Positions 23,504 to 32,900 of a stretch of 64,000 nt of DNA are shown one piece after another. This stretch comes from Prosopocoilus inquinatus (Eukaryota; Arthropoda; Insecta; Coleoptera; Lucanidae). The first letter of the stretch is position 1; every line of letters begins with the position of its first letter. A program made the translations under genes and the position numbers. The stretch spans positions 27,192,001 through 27,256,000 of the forward strand of contig CM069870.1 in NCBI GenBank assembly GCA_036172665.1, given 5' to 3'. The notes under the pieces are model-generated. The model was not told the DNA's origin. It saw only the letters and a program-made list of their open reading frames with translations, and searched no databases.

Positions 23504-24233
23504 AATGAAAAAACGCTTTGAAAAATTCTGATCATGGTACACGTTCATGATGCACGCTCCATGTCAAACGGGCTTAATAGAAGACTCACTTTGAACTTGG
23601 GATAATGTTCATCTTTGAGTACATAAACAAGTAAATAATCTCTAGATTTCTAGATACTTATTCTAACTAATTTAATAGGAAAAAATACAGTTAAAGAATA
23701 ATAAAAAAAAGTTTAGGTGTTTTCTGTTTTCCGTTTACTTTTGTACGCACCCGATCTTACTTTCTTTAATATACAGTGGCTTCCAGATTTCGAGAAACAA
23801 CATTCATATACAATGTGCCATATATAGTATAACCTCTTTAATACGAACATGCCCTAATCTGAACCCCCAGTAATCCAAATAGCGGAAATTCGAACAATGT
23901 CTCCTTAATCCGAATAACGAAGTGATTCCCGCTGGATATACCTTTGTTCCACGTTTTCTGAGAATCGACCTGTTTATTTACTGTTAATTGTTCATTACAA
24001 TGTTGACCTCTAAGCCTAGGGTTTGTAGGATAGCGGTAGCACAAAGTAGCGGCCGTTAATTCGCGTTGAATGATGTCACAAAAAAATAATAATAATACAT
24101 AATATCTGTTTATTTATTTACCACCGAAGTATGCCGTGAAAATTTCGGGAAAAAGTGGTACTTATGCAAGTAACTAAACTTTGATAATGAAAATCATTTT
24201 GATTTTTAGTTTAAGGTTACTTCAAATGAAGCA

Positions 24234-24460
24234 ATAGGTGTGTTCTTTTAACCGCAAAACTCACTTCAACTCAGATAAACGTCATTATCGTTCATGCGAA
24301 CAAGTAAGTTTGAATGTGTATTTCAACCCTGGCAACCAATAGAAGTGCACGAGTGACAAGATAGGAGACCGAAATCACAGTTCATACTTACTTGTTCATG
24401 CCAACGGAAATGACGTTTATCTGAGTTGAGATGAGATTTGTGGTAAAAAGAACGTGCCTA
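24234..24460. mobile_element. MITE with ~80-base TIRs
   Basis: The left arm (AGGTGTGTTCTTTTAACCGC...AACTCAGATAAACGTCATT...GAACAAGTAAGT) is mirrored by the right arm (AGGCACGTTCTTTTTACCAC... in the reverse sense) over about 80 bases. 227 bases, non-coding. Confidence 0.65.
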
Positions 24461-25203
24461 ATGTTGCAATATTTTCTTTTCGTCACAAGGTGTATTCACG
24501 TCAGTTTTCACACTTGATATTCTTGATTGGGAAAATTGAATTCATGTTTAATTTATTGTTAATTATTTACGTAACAAATTGACTTGTAGAATTAACATAT
24601 TAGATAAAAACGGGTACCTCTTAAAGTTGAGGGTTGACAACACCGGTTGATCTATCTGTTTTCAAATTGTCACATTTTGGTGTATGTTATAATGACATGA
24701 AATTAATTTTTCTAATTTTACTACAATGACACGTAGATTTTTTTACAGAAATACGAATTCTTTGTAGAAATACGTAGGCAGATATGTAATTACATTTTTA
24801 CATTTGCAGAGAGAGAAAAGAACGAGAACATAAGTTTAAAATGTAACATTCAACTAATGAAATTATATAAACAATCTCCAGAACCAGGAAGAAGTAGTTA
24901 CGAACCATCAGACTCAAGTATTTGCCGGTTGCTTAAATCTGCCGCCAAGTTTTTTTTTCAACACAAACGTTTGTCGAGTGTTTCTTTCAGTTTAACATTT
25001 AAAACATTTCTCTGCTTTCCAAATACTGAAATGACTTGTTAAAATGAATATAAATGCTATAATACAATGAAATTGAGATGACAAATTATTTGACATGCAA
25101 CTTCAAATACCTTGCCAACTTAATGTTTTGATAATGATCTATAGGGGACTTATACCAACATAATGCAACAGGTGGTGGTTTTTTAATTTGTGAACAACGT
25201 ATA

Positions 25204-25440
25204 TATGAACATATAAAATAGCGACATCTTACTATCGCTTTTTGACCTATCGCTATTTTATATGTTCATCATTCTTACATCGCATTTGCGAATAAATTGG
25301 GCAAGTCGTTTTTGGTCTGCAGTGGGAATGTCGAGCTACGTTTCTGCTGAAGAAGCCCCAAGCAGGGCTGAAACAGCTGTCCAGAGACTGCTCGAGGTTC
25401 TCACTGCAATCAAAAACGATTTGCACAAAATTTTTCTAAA
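25204..25440 (+). mobile_element. Hammerhead-family copy B
   Basis: The most complete copy: AGCGACATCTTACTATCGCT hairpin, GCAAGTCGTTTTTGGTCTGCAGTGG block, ribozyme, then the TTGCACAAAATTTTTC tail. At the left edge ATGAACATATAAAATAGCGA is perfectly inverted at 25250-25269, creating a further hairpin not seen in other copies. Confidence 0.65.
25331..25396 (+). ncRNA. Type I hammerhead ribozyme, copy B (best preserved)
   Basis: The core CUGAAGA is at 25347-25353 and GAAA at 25370-25373. Stem II is AGCCC/GGGCU. Stem I has two parts: UUUCUG/CAGAGA beside the core, and UCGAGC/GCUCGA outside it, separated by an internal loop (UACG against CU) of the kind that docks with loop II in active hammerheads. 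Stem III is ACAGCUGU, an 8-base palindrome closing with 2 pairs and an AGCU loop, or forming a dimer. Predicted cleavage is after C25381. Every position required of the consensus is present. Confidence 0.85.
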
Positions 25441-26745
25441 ACGTATATATGGTTTGCTAGAAATGTCATCGTAATGTAAGAAAACGTAAAAGTATTTTGA
25501 AATGGAATCTTCAAAAAATATGTATGTTAGAAATGTCAAGTCAAGTTGGACTTTTATGAAATATTGGTTTTCTTCTTGCTTACTTTGCATCAATGTACGT
25601 CATTCACCGTCATATGAAGGCCGCTACATTACGGTATCCCTATCCTAAAAGTTTTACTGTTTCCATTCCAATTTACATTTTCTGATTTTTGTTTGATAAT
25701 TCGAACATTAAAAAAATCCGGATCAACCACTAAAATCTAGATCGATCAGTGTAATTATTAGTTCTGATTAAAAAGGTCGTACTGTATAACAGCGACTTTT
25801 TCCTATTTTGTGAAGACACGAAAAGAAAATTATTACAGAATGTGTATATGGCAACTCTGTTTTCACAATGGCGGTTCATTCAAATTACTAAAAGCATCTC
25901 TAAATATAACGACTGTATAATTGAAAAGTTCATCAAATGGCTTTTGAAGCTTTGATAATATTGTGAAGCAGGTCGTGAATTAAATTAATGTGAAACGTCA
26001 CTTTTACAGAACGACTTTTTAAAATTGATTTACCATTTTATGAAATACAGCACCGCTTTCAAGAAACGGGGGAGTTTAAGTTCACCTTTCACCTCTAAGC
26101 CCGTCTTTAGTTACTTTACCTCGGGGTTTGTTGTCTTTGGCTTTTTAAAATGTAATTACATATTGCTACGTTATTGTTATTTTTCGTACAACATTTTTTG
26201 TTTATCATAAGGCATATAAATTTATGTTAACATGAAACTCTCCAGGGTCGTGACCTTTTTGTTTGTTGTTTATAACAATCTTTTGGGTTCTTTTCTAATT
26301 GTTATAAATAAAAGCTCAATTATAATTTTGAATGAAATTCAGAACAAATTAAAATTGTTTATTTTCTTCTATGGGTTTATTTAACAAATTTTTGATTTTG
26401 CAACAATAAATGAAATGTATTTTTTTGTTTTAAACGGGGTATAACAAACTAAGTGCCTACAATGGAGTTATTAATTGTCTGATATTTATTTTTGCAATAC
26501 TGATACGCTAGCTTTCCTTTAAATGTTTATTACTCGTCTTGACATTTAACGTTGAATTTATTTGAACAATCCTTTATTAAAATTGATAAGTGATTTAAAT
26601 AGTTCCTGACGTTATGTTAATAATTTTGTTCATCTTACGGCTTTTGTCCCATCTGCACTTTATTATTAATGTATACGCAAGCACTCGTTCATAAATTTAA
26701 TTCAATAGTAACTTCGACACTATACTTCCGCTTTTAACTGACTTT

Positions 26746-26885
26746 TTTCGATAATACCCGGCGCGGATTATTTGCTGGTATTTTGTGACTTTTTGAATAA
26801 TACCCGACGCGGATTGTTTGGGGGTATTTTGATCACCTTTTGGATAATACCCGACGGGGATTGTTTGCTGATATTTTGATCACTC
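26746..26885. repeat. Three tandem 46-47-base repeats with internal dyads
   Basis: ATAATACCCG starts at 26751, 26797 and 26844. Each unit continues (G/A)CG(C/G)GGATT(A/G)TTTG..GTATTTTG, and each contains AATACCC and a later GGTATT that could pair. The GC-rich core within AT-rich flanks suggests a protein-binding cluster or minisatellite. Confidence 0.8.
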
Positions 26886-26889
26886 CTTG

Positions 26890-27790
26890 CAAATCGCTCC
26901 ATCCCCTTATATAGATCATACAAGAAAAACACCTCCCTCTCGTTTTCTGACTATCCTCAGAGCGCGTCATTTCCAATTTTTAGTAAACACTTTTTTTGTT
27001 AAATGAGTTTTATTGCTGTTAACAAAAAACTACTACTACTACTGTTGCTACCGACTTATGTAATGTTTTAAAATGTTCCTAAATAAATTTTCTTTACAGA
27101 TATCAAACAATAATCTCCGTACATGTTTTGTTTTGTTACCGCGAATGTGTTTCTTGTTATCGTGATGCTTGAAGATTTCTTGGCCGAAGATGACCATTTC
27201 GGCTTACGATGTGTTCACCTTTTGCTAGGCTTATGAGATGCCTTCATATCAGCAAAGTCCTGCAGTCCTTTGTTACATCGTAGAAGCTTCAAGACTGATT
27301 TTAAGTTTAAGTTTAATTTATGGAACAAAATTTGTGTTTTAGTGTAAGCATTATTTGAGGCGAAATACCTTGGAATTACAATTCTCCCTTGGTACACGAA
27401 AATTACACTGATTTTAAACAAAATTCTGATGCGAAATCATAATAATACATCCCAAAAATTAAACCTTCGACGAAAATAACATAGCAATATGTTTGATCTC
27501 TTTTTCAAAACGCTATGGTAATTACTGTCATTTTTGTCAAAAAAAAGCTAATGTAGGTAAGTGCTCTAATATATTTAAACATGAAACAAACATCTCCGTC
27601 TAATATTTTTTTTAACTGCAAAGAATCTACAGCAAAATCTGGAAATTATACTTGAAACTGTCGCATAAAATTTTGTACCGAATGAACCCAAATACCATCA
27701 AATTTAGTAAACATTTCTCTCATAAAATTTTTCAATTGTATACTGGTTACTTATTTATGAAAATCATAATATCCCTTATCTCAATTTTTA
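26890..27790. other. No recognised gene
   Basis: AT-rich; includes an ACT trinucleotide run near 27031. No coding signal was found before the retrotransposon boundary. Confidence 0.35.
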
Positions 27791-29143
27791 AATACATAAT
27801 TTACCATTACTGTTTATTCTATATACGTTCGATTTTAATTCGGTTTTAAATCACTGTAAATGTACATTATATGCTGATGATACCCAGATTTATAAACATT
27901 TCTTGCTGGATAACGTTGCTACAGATTTTAACTTAATTAATGAAGATTTGAGTAATTTGGTTCACAAAGCACAAATTCATAATTTATGTATTAATACCTC
28001 AAAATCATGTCTTTTAATTTTTGGCAGTAAAAAATGTAAGGAAGCAGCTGCTGAATGTAGCCTTAACATCTTGGGCAAGCCGCTAGCCATTTCGAAAGTT
28101 GCAAAAAATCTTGGCCTTTACATGGATTCTGAGTTGAGATTTCGGGATCATGTTAATAAAATGTTAAAGAAATCTTATTGTTCTCTTCGTTTACTTTATG
28201 CCAATAGGCATTTTATTAACATTAATTTACGTAAAATTCTTGCTGATTCTTTAGTTTTAAGTCATTTTAATTATTGTGATGTTGTATACGGTTCATGTTT
28301 AGACTCATCAACTGTTGCCCGCATTCAAAGGGTTCAGAATGCTTGCATTAGATTCATCTACGGCCTCCGTCATTTTGATCATGTTTCCCATAAATTGGTA
28401 GATCTTAATTGGTTGAATATGAAAGATCGTAGAAAATTACATTTCGCAGTTTTTCTTATTAAAATTGTTAAAAATTCTAAACCTTCGTATTTGTCCAAGA
28501 AATTACTTAAGTATGATTGTATACATGAAGTGAATACTCGTTTTAAAAATAACTTTATCCTACCCAAACACACTAAAGCACTATTTGCTAGATCTTTTTC
28601 ATATCTTGGTCCAATTACGTGGAACAGTATACCAGAATCGTTAAAATCATGTTCTTTACTCTCGTTTAAAAAGAAATATACCTCTGTTTTAAATGATACC
28701 AATTTTGTTTAAAATTTCTGTATAATCAAATGTAATTATGATTATGATATTATATTTGTAATATTTCAGTCATAACTCCCTCATTTGTTGCCAATGCTCT
28801 TGAAGACCTGAAATCTGAGATTATAACAACTTTTATATTTTGAATTTATAACACTGGTTATCATTATTATTATTATTTTCTTTTTATGTGACACCTCTGT
28901 TAATTTGATATATAATTCCAGTTAGATTGGTTATTTATTAGTTCTAATTATCTCTAATTAGGCGTAATATGCATTTTTTTTTTTTTTATTTTGTATGTAT
29001 TTAATGAAAAATTCGGCGTCAATGTGTATGAAATACCTATTAATATTTATTGTTGATTTTTTTTTTTGTAACTGATGGTTAAGTGAATAGCTTATGCTAA
29101 ACTTTGCCGAATAAAGTCCGTTTATTATTATTATTATTATTAT
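27780..29143 (+). mobile_element. 5'-truncated non-LTR retrotransposon with ATT tail
   Basis: Contains the RT pseudogene, a roughly 390-base 3'UTR and the terminus CCGAATAAAGTCCGTTTATT followed by (TTA)n. The minus-strand element at 56733-58412 has an analogous AATAAACGTATA(TTA)n end, which supports the same superfamily. Confidence 0.85.
27792..28712 (+). pseudogene. Reverse transcriptase C-terminal part, non-LTR retrotransposon (CR1/Jockey group)
   Basis: The open frame (about 306 codons) begins inside the palm domain. LPLLFILYTFDFNSVL corresponds to the GPLLFxxYxNDL block, and the catalytic YADD is at 27870-27881 (LYADDTQIY). The thumb and C-terminal region follows: SKVAKNLGLYMDSELRFRDH, ...ILSHFNYCDVVYG-like (read LSHFNYCDVVYG), RIQRVQNACIRFIYGL, HWNSIPESL-type motif (TWNSIPESL) and the terminal SFKKKY segment. 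Endonuclease and most of the fingers are missing, so this is a typical 5'-truncated dead-on-arrival copy. The frame itself is uninterrupted, which suggests a recent insertion. An in-frame TAA at 27789 marks the upstream limit. Confidence 0.92.
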
Positions 29144-30141
29144 AAAATCCAAAATCCCTTCCAGTGGGGACTCATACCACATGTAATTTAAATCGATTTA
29201 AGTGTTCCTTTGTTATAAAGAGAACACTGGTTTAAGCACTTTTGGATATAATTTTGGTTAAATCGTTATATCTTGAGCTTAGCCATTCGTGGTTAGGCAT
29301 TGTACAGGGAATAAAGGGACAGTCTGCAGGTTATAGAATCTATATAGTTGGGTTTACAAAGATGATTGCAAACGCAGTGTTATGTGCTCTGTATAAAAAG
29401 AATATACAATATTTAACTAGTAATAACGTAATAAATGAATAATTAGGTTTGCATTATTCATGTTTCTCTCTAAAAAAATATACCTATTTCGTCAAAGAAA
29501 AATAAAGAAACGTTAATATGTACAACGTCACGCAACAGGGTAATAAACACTGCAAGTTCGCAAAACTTAAAGGTATTTCCGCCCTTATCTCGTTCTCGCG
29601 TATTTCTCCGCGTCTCGCCAGAAAAATATATATTCTCTAAAGGTTTCGAAATGAAGTAGATAAACTATAATAATATCGTTAGTGTCACGTACAAATTGCG
29701 CCAGGTGGTTCGTTCCACCGCGATGTAATGGATTAGGCCTTCTTCCGGTTGCATCGGCCCTCAGCTCCGAATCGCTTTACAAACCTTAAACGTAATGCAA
29801 TTTACGTGACTATAAATAATTTTACTACCAATAAGAACATTTATATGTCTTTCTTTTATTAAGGAGGAGGATAAAATATGTTCACGTTCCCCCTTCAACG
29901 GACCGTGAAGAAATCGGAATTACTTCGTTCGTTGTTTTCAGATTGCCTTTCCCGGTGCATGGTAGGTTCGGACTTAATTGCTTATTTAACGCATATTTGA
30001 ACAAATTTTATTTTATTTCACCAACATTCTTTGTCACAATTATGTATAGTACGAATGCAGTGAAACATTTTGCCATCTTTTATTGTCACCATTAAACATG
30101 CACTCTCCCAAAATTATGTTAAACGAAATCACATTTAATAT
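29144..30141. other. No recognised gene
   Basis: Slightly GC-richer patches near 29580-29640 and 29700-29790 carry no family signal that I can name. Confidence 0.3.
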
Positions 30142-30293
30142 GGCCTATTCTGTATCAAGTTAAATTTAACGAACTGTTGCTCTGGTAACAACCAATCATA
30201 AAGCTTTATGACAACCACTTTTAAGGCTTTATGGCTGGTTGTTACCATAGCAACAGTCTGTTAAATTTAACGTACTCGATACAAAATAGCCCC
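30142..30293. mobile_element. Palindromic MITE, GGCCTATTCT family, copy 2
   Basis: Sister of 17089-17215. The outer GGCCTATTCTGTATC / GATACAAAATAGCCCC, TTAAATTTAACG and GGTAACAACCA blocks are inverted about a central AAAGC palindrome. TAATAT flanks both sides and may be a target duplication. Confidence 0.65.
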
Positions 30294-30746
30294 TAATATG
30301 TCTTTTGCCCAACTAACAAGTGTTCGATTGAAAAGTTAATTCAATTGGTTTTGATTCTTTGATGGAAAACTGAAATATGCTTCCTATACGATTGATTATC
30401 CAATTGACGTTTAATGAGTGACAGTTGTTGAACAATAGGATGTTGTATTAGTTTGCTTAAAACCTAAGGTGGCATCATCAGTGTTTTCAGTTTGCTGCAA
30501 TATTGTGCATTCATAATATCTTCACTTGTTGTTAATGTACCAAAGGCAAATACTCTGAATGTACATATATCAGTCCAGTAAAGGAAAGCGTTAAATGTAA
30601 AGTAACATTTCGCGTTGACCTAATTCAAGACCTGATTCATGTTAAGGTGCAGATTGACATATTCATAATACTTTACTAGAAAAATGTACAATAGTCGAAA
30701 GTAGACTTTAATACATTAGGAAATATGTATTCACGGAAAAAAATAT

Positions 30747-31440
30747 GTTACTTGGTTTAACCATTCATTACGCGAACTTGCGTCAAATTTAAAGGATCTA
30801 CATGCTCTTTTTAAAAGACATTACGACAGTCATTTACATAATTTATCTAAATTTCAGAAAGAGAATTATAATGTAGCCTTAAAAGAAGCTAAAAGACAAT
30901 ACTGTTACGAATTTGGGGGTTCGCAAATAATAATTTTCACTTGAGTACAAAGCTTTAATTGAACACTAGCACACAATTCAAATTGCACAAACAATAGCTT
31001 ACAACACTTATTTTGATAAATAACACACTTAAATATTTCACAGTTTATTTCGTCAAAGTTGCTCACATTATCGCTTGCTAAATGTAACTGTTTTAAAATG
31101 CGCGCCGTCCTTTATATACCCAATATCGCCGTTCCTAGAAATGCCTGGAACGCCATGGAAGTAACATGAACTTTCTCGAACATTCTAGAGAGAGGGCGCG
31201 CTTTCTCCAGAACTCGTAACTACGCGTTTCCACCAACCTACGAAAAGTCGGTTGACCAATAGATGGCGTAACTCATCTGAATAATAAATTTATTAGTGTC
31301 CGGCTGTAACAATTACTTTGACAACAGAATATCTTCCTCTTCCAATAAAAGAAAAACCGCTTGGAATACAACATATTCGTATTCTGACTCTAGGATATCC
31401 TCGTTTTCTAGAAATGAGAAAGAAGTGCTGAACCGAAAAC
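30747..31440 (+). pseudogene. Non-LTR ORF fragment (region between endonuclease and RT), split by a solo LTR
   Basis: The frame reads VTWFNHSLRELASNLKDLHA, then ALFKRHYDS, then FQKENYNVALKEAKRQY up to 30902. After the LTR it continues FDNRISSSSNKRKTAWNTTY. This Trp-Phe and Lys-rich pattern is typical of the linker between endonuclease and reverse transcriptase in CR1/Jockey-type elements. It is a short 5'- and 3'-truncated piece. Confidence 0.7.
30903..31311. mobile_element. Solo LTR (Gypsy-type ends)
   Basis: Starts TGTTACGAATTTG and ends CCGGCTGTAACA, the TG...CA form with TGTTAC/GTAACA inverted termini. The flanking 5-mers AATAC (30898-30902) and ATTAC (31312-31316) match at 4 of 5, as expected for an LTR target duplication. 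A TATA-like TTTATATAC lies at about 31111. No internal retroviral region adjoins it, so it arose by LTR-LTR recombination after insertion into the non-LTR fragment. Orientation is undetermined. Confidence 0.85.
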
Positions 31441-32570
31441 CATAATTCAGAGGTTTAGTAATCATTTTAGTAGCATAACTTCAAAAAGAAGACATCAGAC
31501 GAATCAATGTAACATCAATTTCAATTGTAACCGTAATATGTACATTTACACCCTGTACAATAAAATTTCTATTCATTTAATTACCTCGTTTTTGTATGTT
31601 AATAATTTCTTTAGTATTCTATTAAGTTATTTTTAAAGTCTTCAAAAATAATATGCAATTAATTTCCAACCCTAAGTTATACGTCTTATTTGGCCTCTTT
31701 TACTTGCCCTAGAAATTTGGCAAACGAATTTTTCAACAACCTGTATAATGAAACTAATAATATACTAGATGTCTATTTATTAAATAATTCCTATTTCATT
31801 TTTATATTTTTTAATTTTAGAAATAAAAAACTTAAATAATGAATGGAAAAAAATGAAGGACGTTTTGAACATGTTCTACGATAAATTTTCATTCATTTTT
31901 CAAAGTTCAATTTTTCCGTAATATTTTTCGTTTCTAATTTAAAAACTAATTTTTAGAAAATGATTTACTATGTTAATGGTAAAATTTAATGTTATTTTAT
32001 TTAAAATCAAAACTATGTTTATTTTTTGGGTATTCGATGCTCAATTGTTTCTTTTGAATATCTGTAGTAATACTAAAATAAATGCCACATCATTTTTTTC
32101 CTTCTAAAATCAAAAATAAAAAAACATAGACACCTTCTACATTCTCTTCTATGTAGTCAAATTAAAATTTAATTTAAAATCGAAAAACGTAATGATGTAC
32201 AGGGTCTTCCGTTAAAAAAGACACCTAAGTTTAGTTTATATCTTGTTTACACCATCATCAATTGTTTTTCTGTGAGGACACAGAGACTCTTAGAATTAGT
32301 CCCTTTAAGTTTTGTATTAAGCATTTTCTCCTAAAATCAAAAATAAAAGAATTAAAGGGGGTAGGAATTCTGGCGTAGTCAGCCTGTACTTACCTGTTCC
32401 AGAGAGTCAGTTAAATACTACTAAAATAGGTTTACTATTGTATTATGTCTTTTTAATTGTTCCATTGTATTGTCCGTGATATTTGCAGTAAATGTAATTT
32501 GACAGTGTCCATGTCCCTATGATAAGTGACAATAAAACATTAATATTATTAAAAAAAATGTTGCAAATAG
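31441..32570. other. No recognised gene
   Basis: AT-rich. Isolated mariner-end-like strings (TACACCCTGTAC at about 31548, TGTACAGGGTC at about 32195) could be the borders of a decayed TA-inserting element, but no arm homology supports this. Confidence 0.3.
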
Positions 32571-32900
32571 TTTTCAATTGCCTCTGTACAGCTGTTTCAG
32601 CCCTATCTGGGGCTTCTTCAGCAGAAACGTAGCTCAAAATTTGCACTGCAAACCAAAAACGACTTGCCCAATTATGTAATCGTGATGATAAAACAGCAAC
32701 ATCCTACGGTCGCTTTTTGACCTGACATTGCAGCAACAAAATTTTTTAAAACTTTCATTATGCTTTGACAGCAAGCATGGTCGCCTTGCATGGTGTAACT
32801 TATTATGTAGCAAACCCGCTTCAATTTGTCTATCCTACTGCAGTGTCAGGTCAAAAAGCGACCGTAGGATGTCACTGTTTCATCTATTCATTAATATTAC
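32571..32900 (-). mobile_element. Hammerhead-family copy C with inverted partner module
   Basis: On the minus strand the ribozyme, the CAAGTCGTTTTTGG block and the AGCGAC..GTCGCT hairpin lie between 32571 and 32731. Beyond it the CAGTGTCAGGTCAAAAAGCG module reappears in the opposite orientation (32836-32870), preceded by CCGCTTCAATTTGT. Copy D has the same right-hand module, so this inverted arrangement is a family trait. Confidence 0.6.
32579..32634 (-). ncRNA. Type I hammerhead ribozyme, copy C
   Basis: On the minus strand CUGAAGA is at 32621-32615 and GAAA at 32598-32595. Stem II is AGCCC/GGGCU, as in copy B. Inner stem I UUUCUG/CAGAGG forms six pairs including two G-U. Stem III ACAGCUGU is conserved; predicted cleavage is after the A opposite T32587. 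The outer stem I helix is lost. Confidence 0.75.

Larger units (their letters stand above)
23825..25775. mobile_element. pogo/Tigger-like element remnant hosting nested insertions
   Basis: The left end (TAGTATAACCTCTTTAATACG, then CCTAATCTGAACCCC and TAATCC-type repeats) resembles pogo/Tigger termini. The inverted right end (CAGTACGACCTTTTTAATCAG) matches it with several changes. Inside lie the CCTAGGATA-like pair of ends (24010 and 25655), a long-TIR MITE (24234-24460) and hammerhead copy B. No transposase domain could be read. Confidence 0.45.

Noticed and set aside
26740..26890. CRISPR-like array
   Set aside because: Only three units, repeats nearly contiguous with no unique spacers, and a eukaryotic context.
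28379..28702. 107-residue minus-strand open frame
   Set aside because: Antisense shadow of the reverse transcriptase remnant.
29118..29143. Independent TTA microsatellite
   Set aside because: It is the 3' tail of the non-LTR retrotransposon, matching the tail at 56734-56759.
30462..30492. Minus-strand CUGAUGAUGCCACC as a hammerhead
   Set aside because: The second half of stem II and the GAAA are absent; at most a relic.
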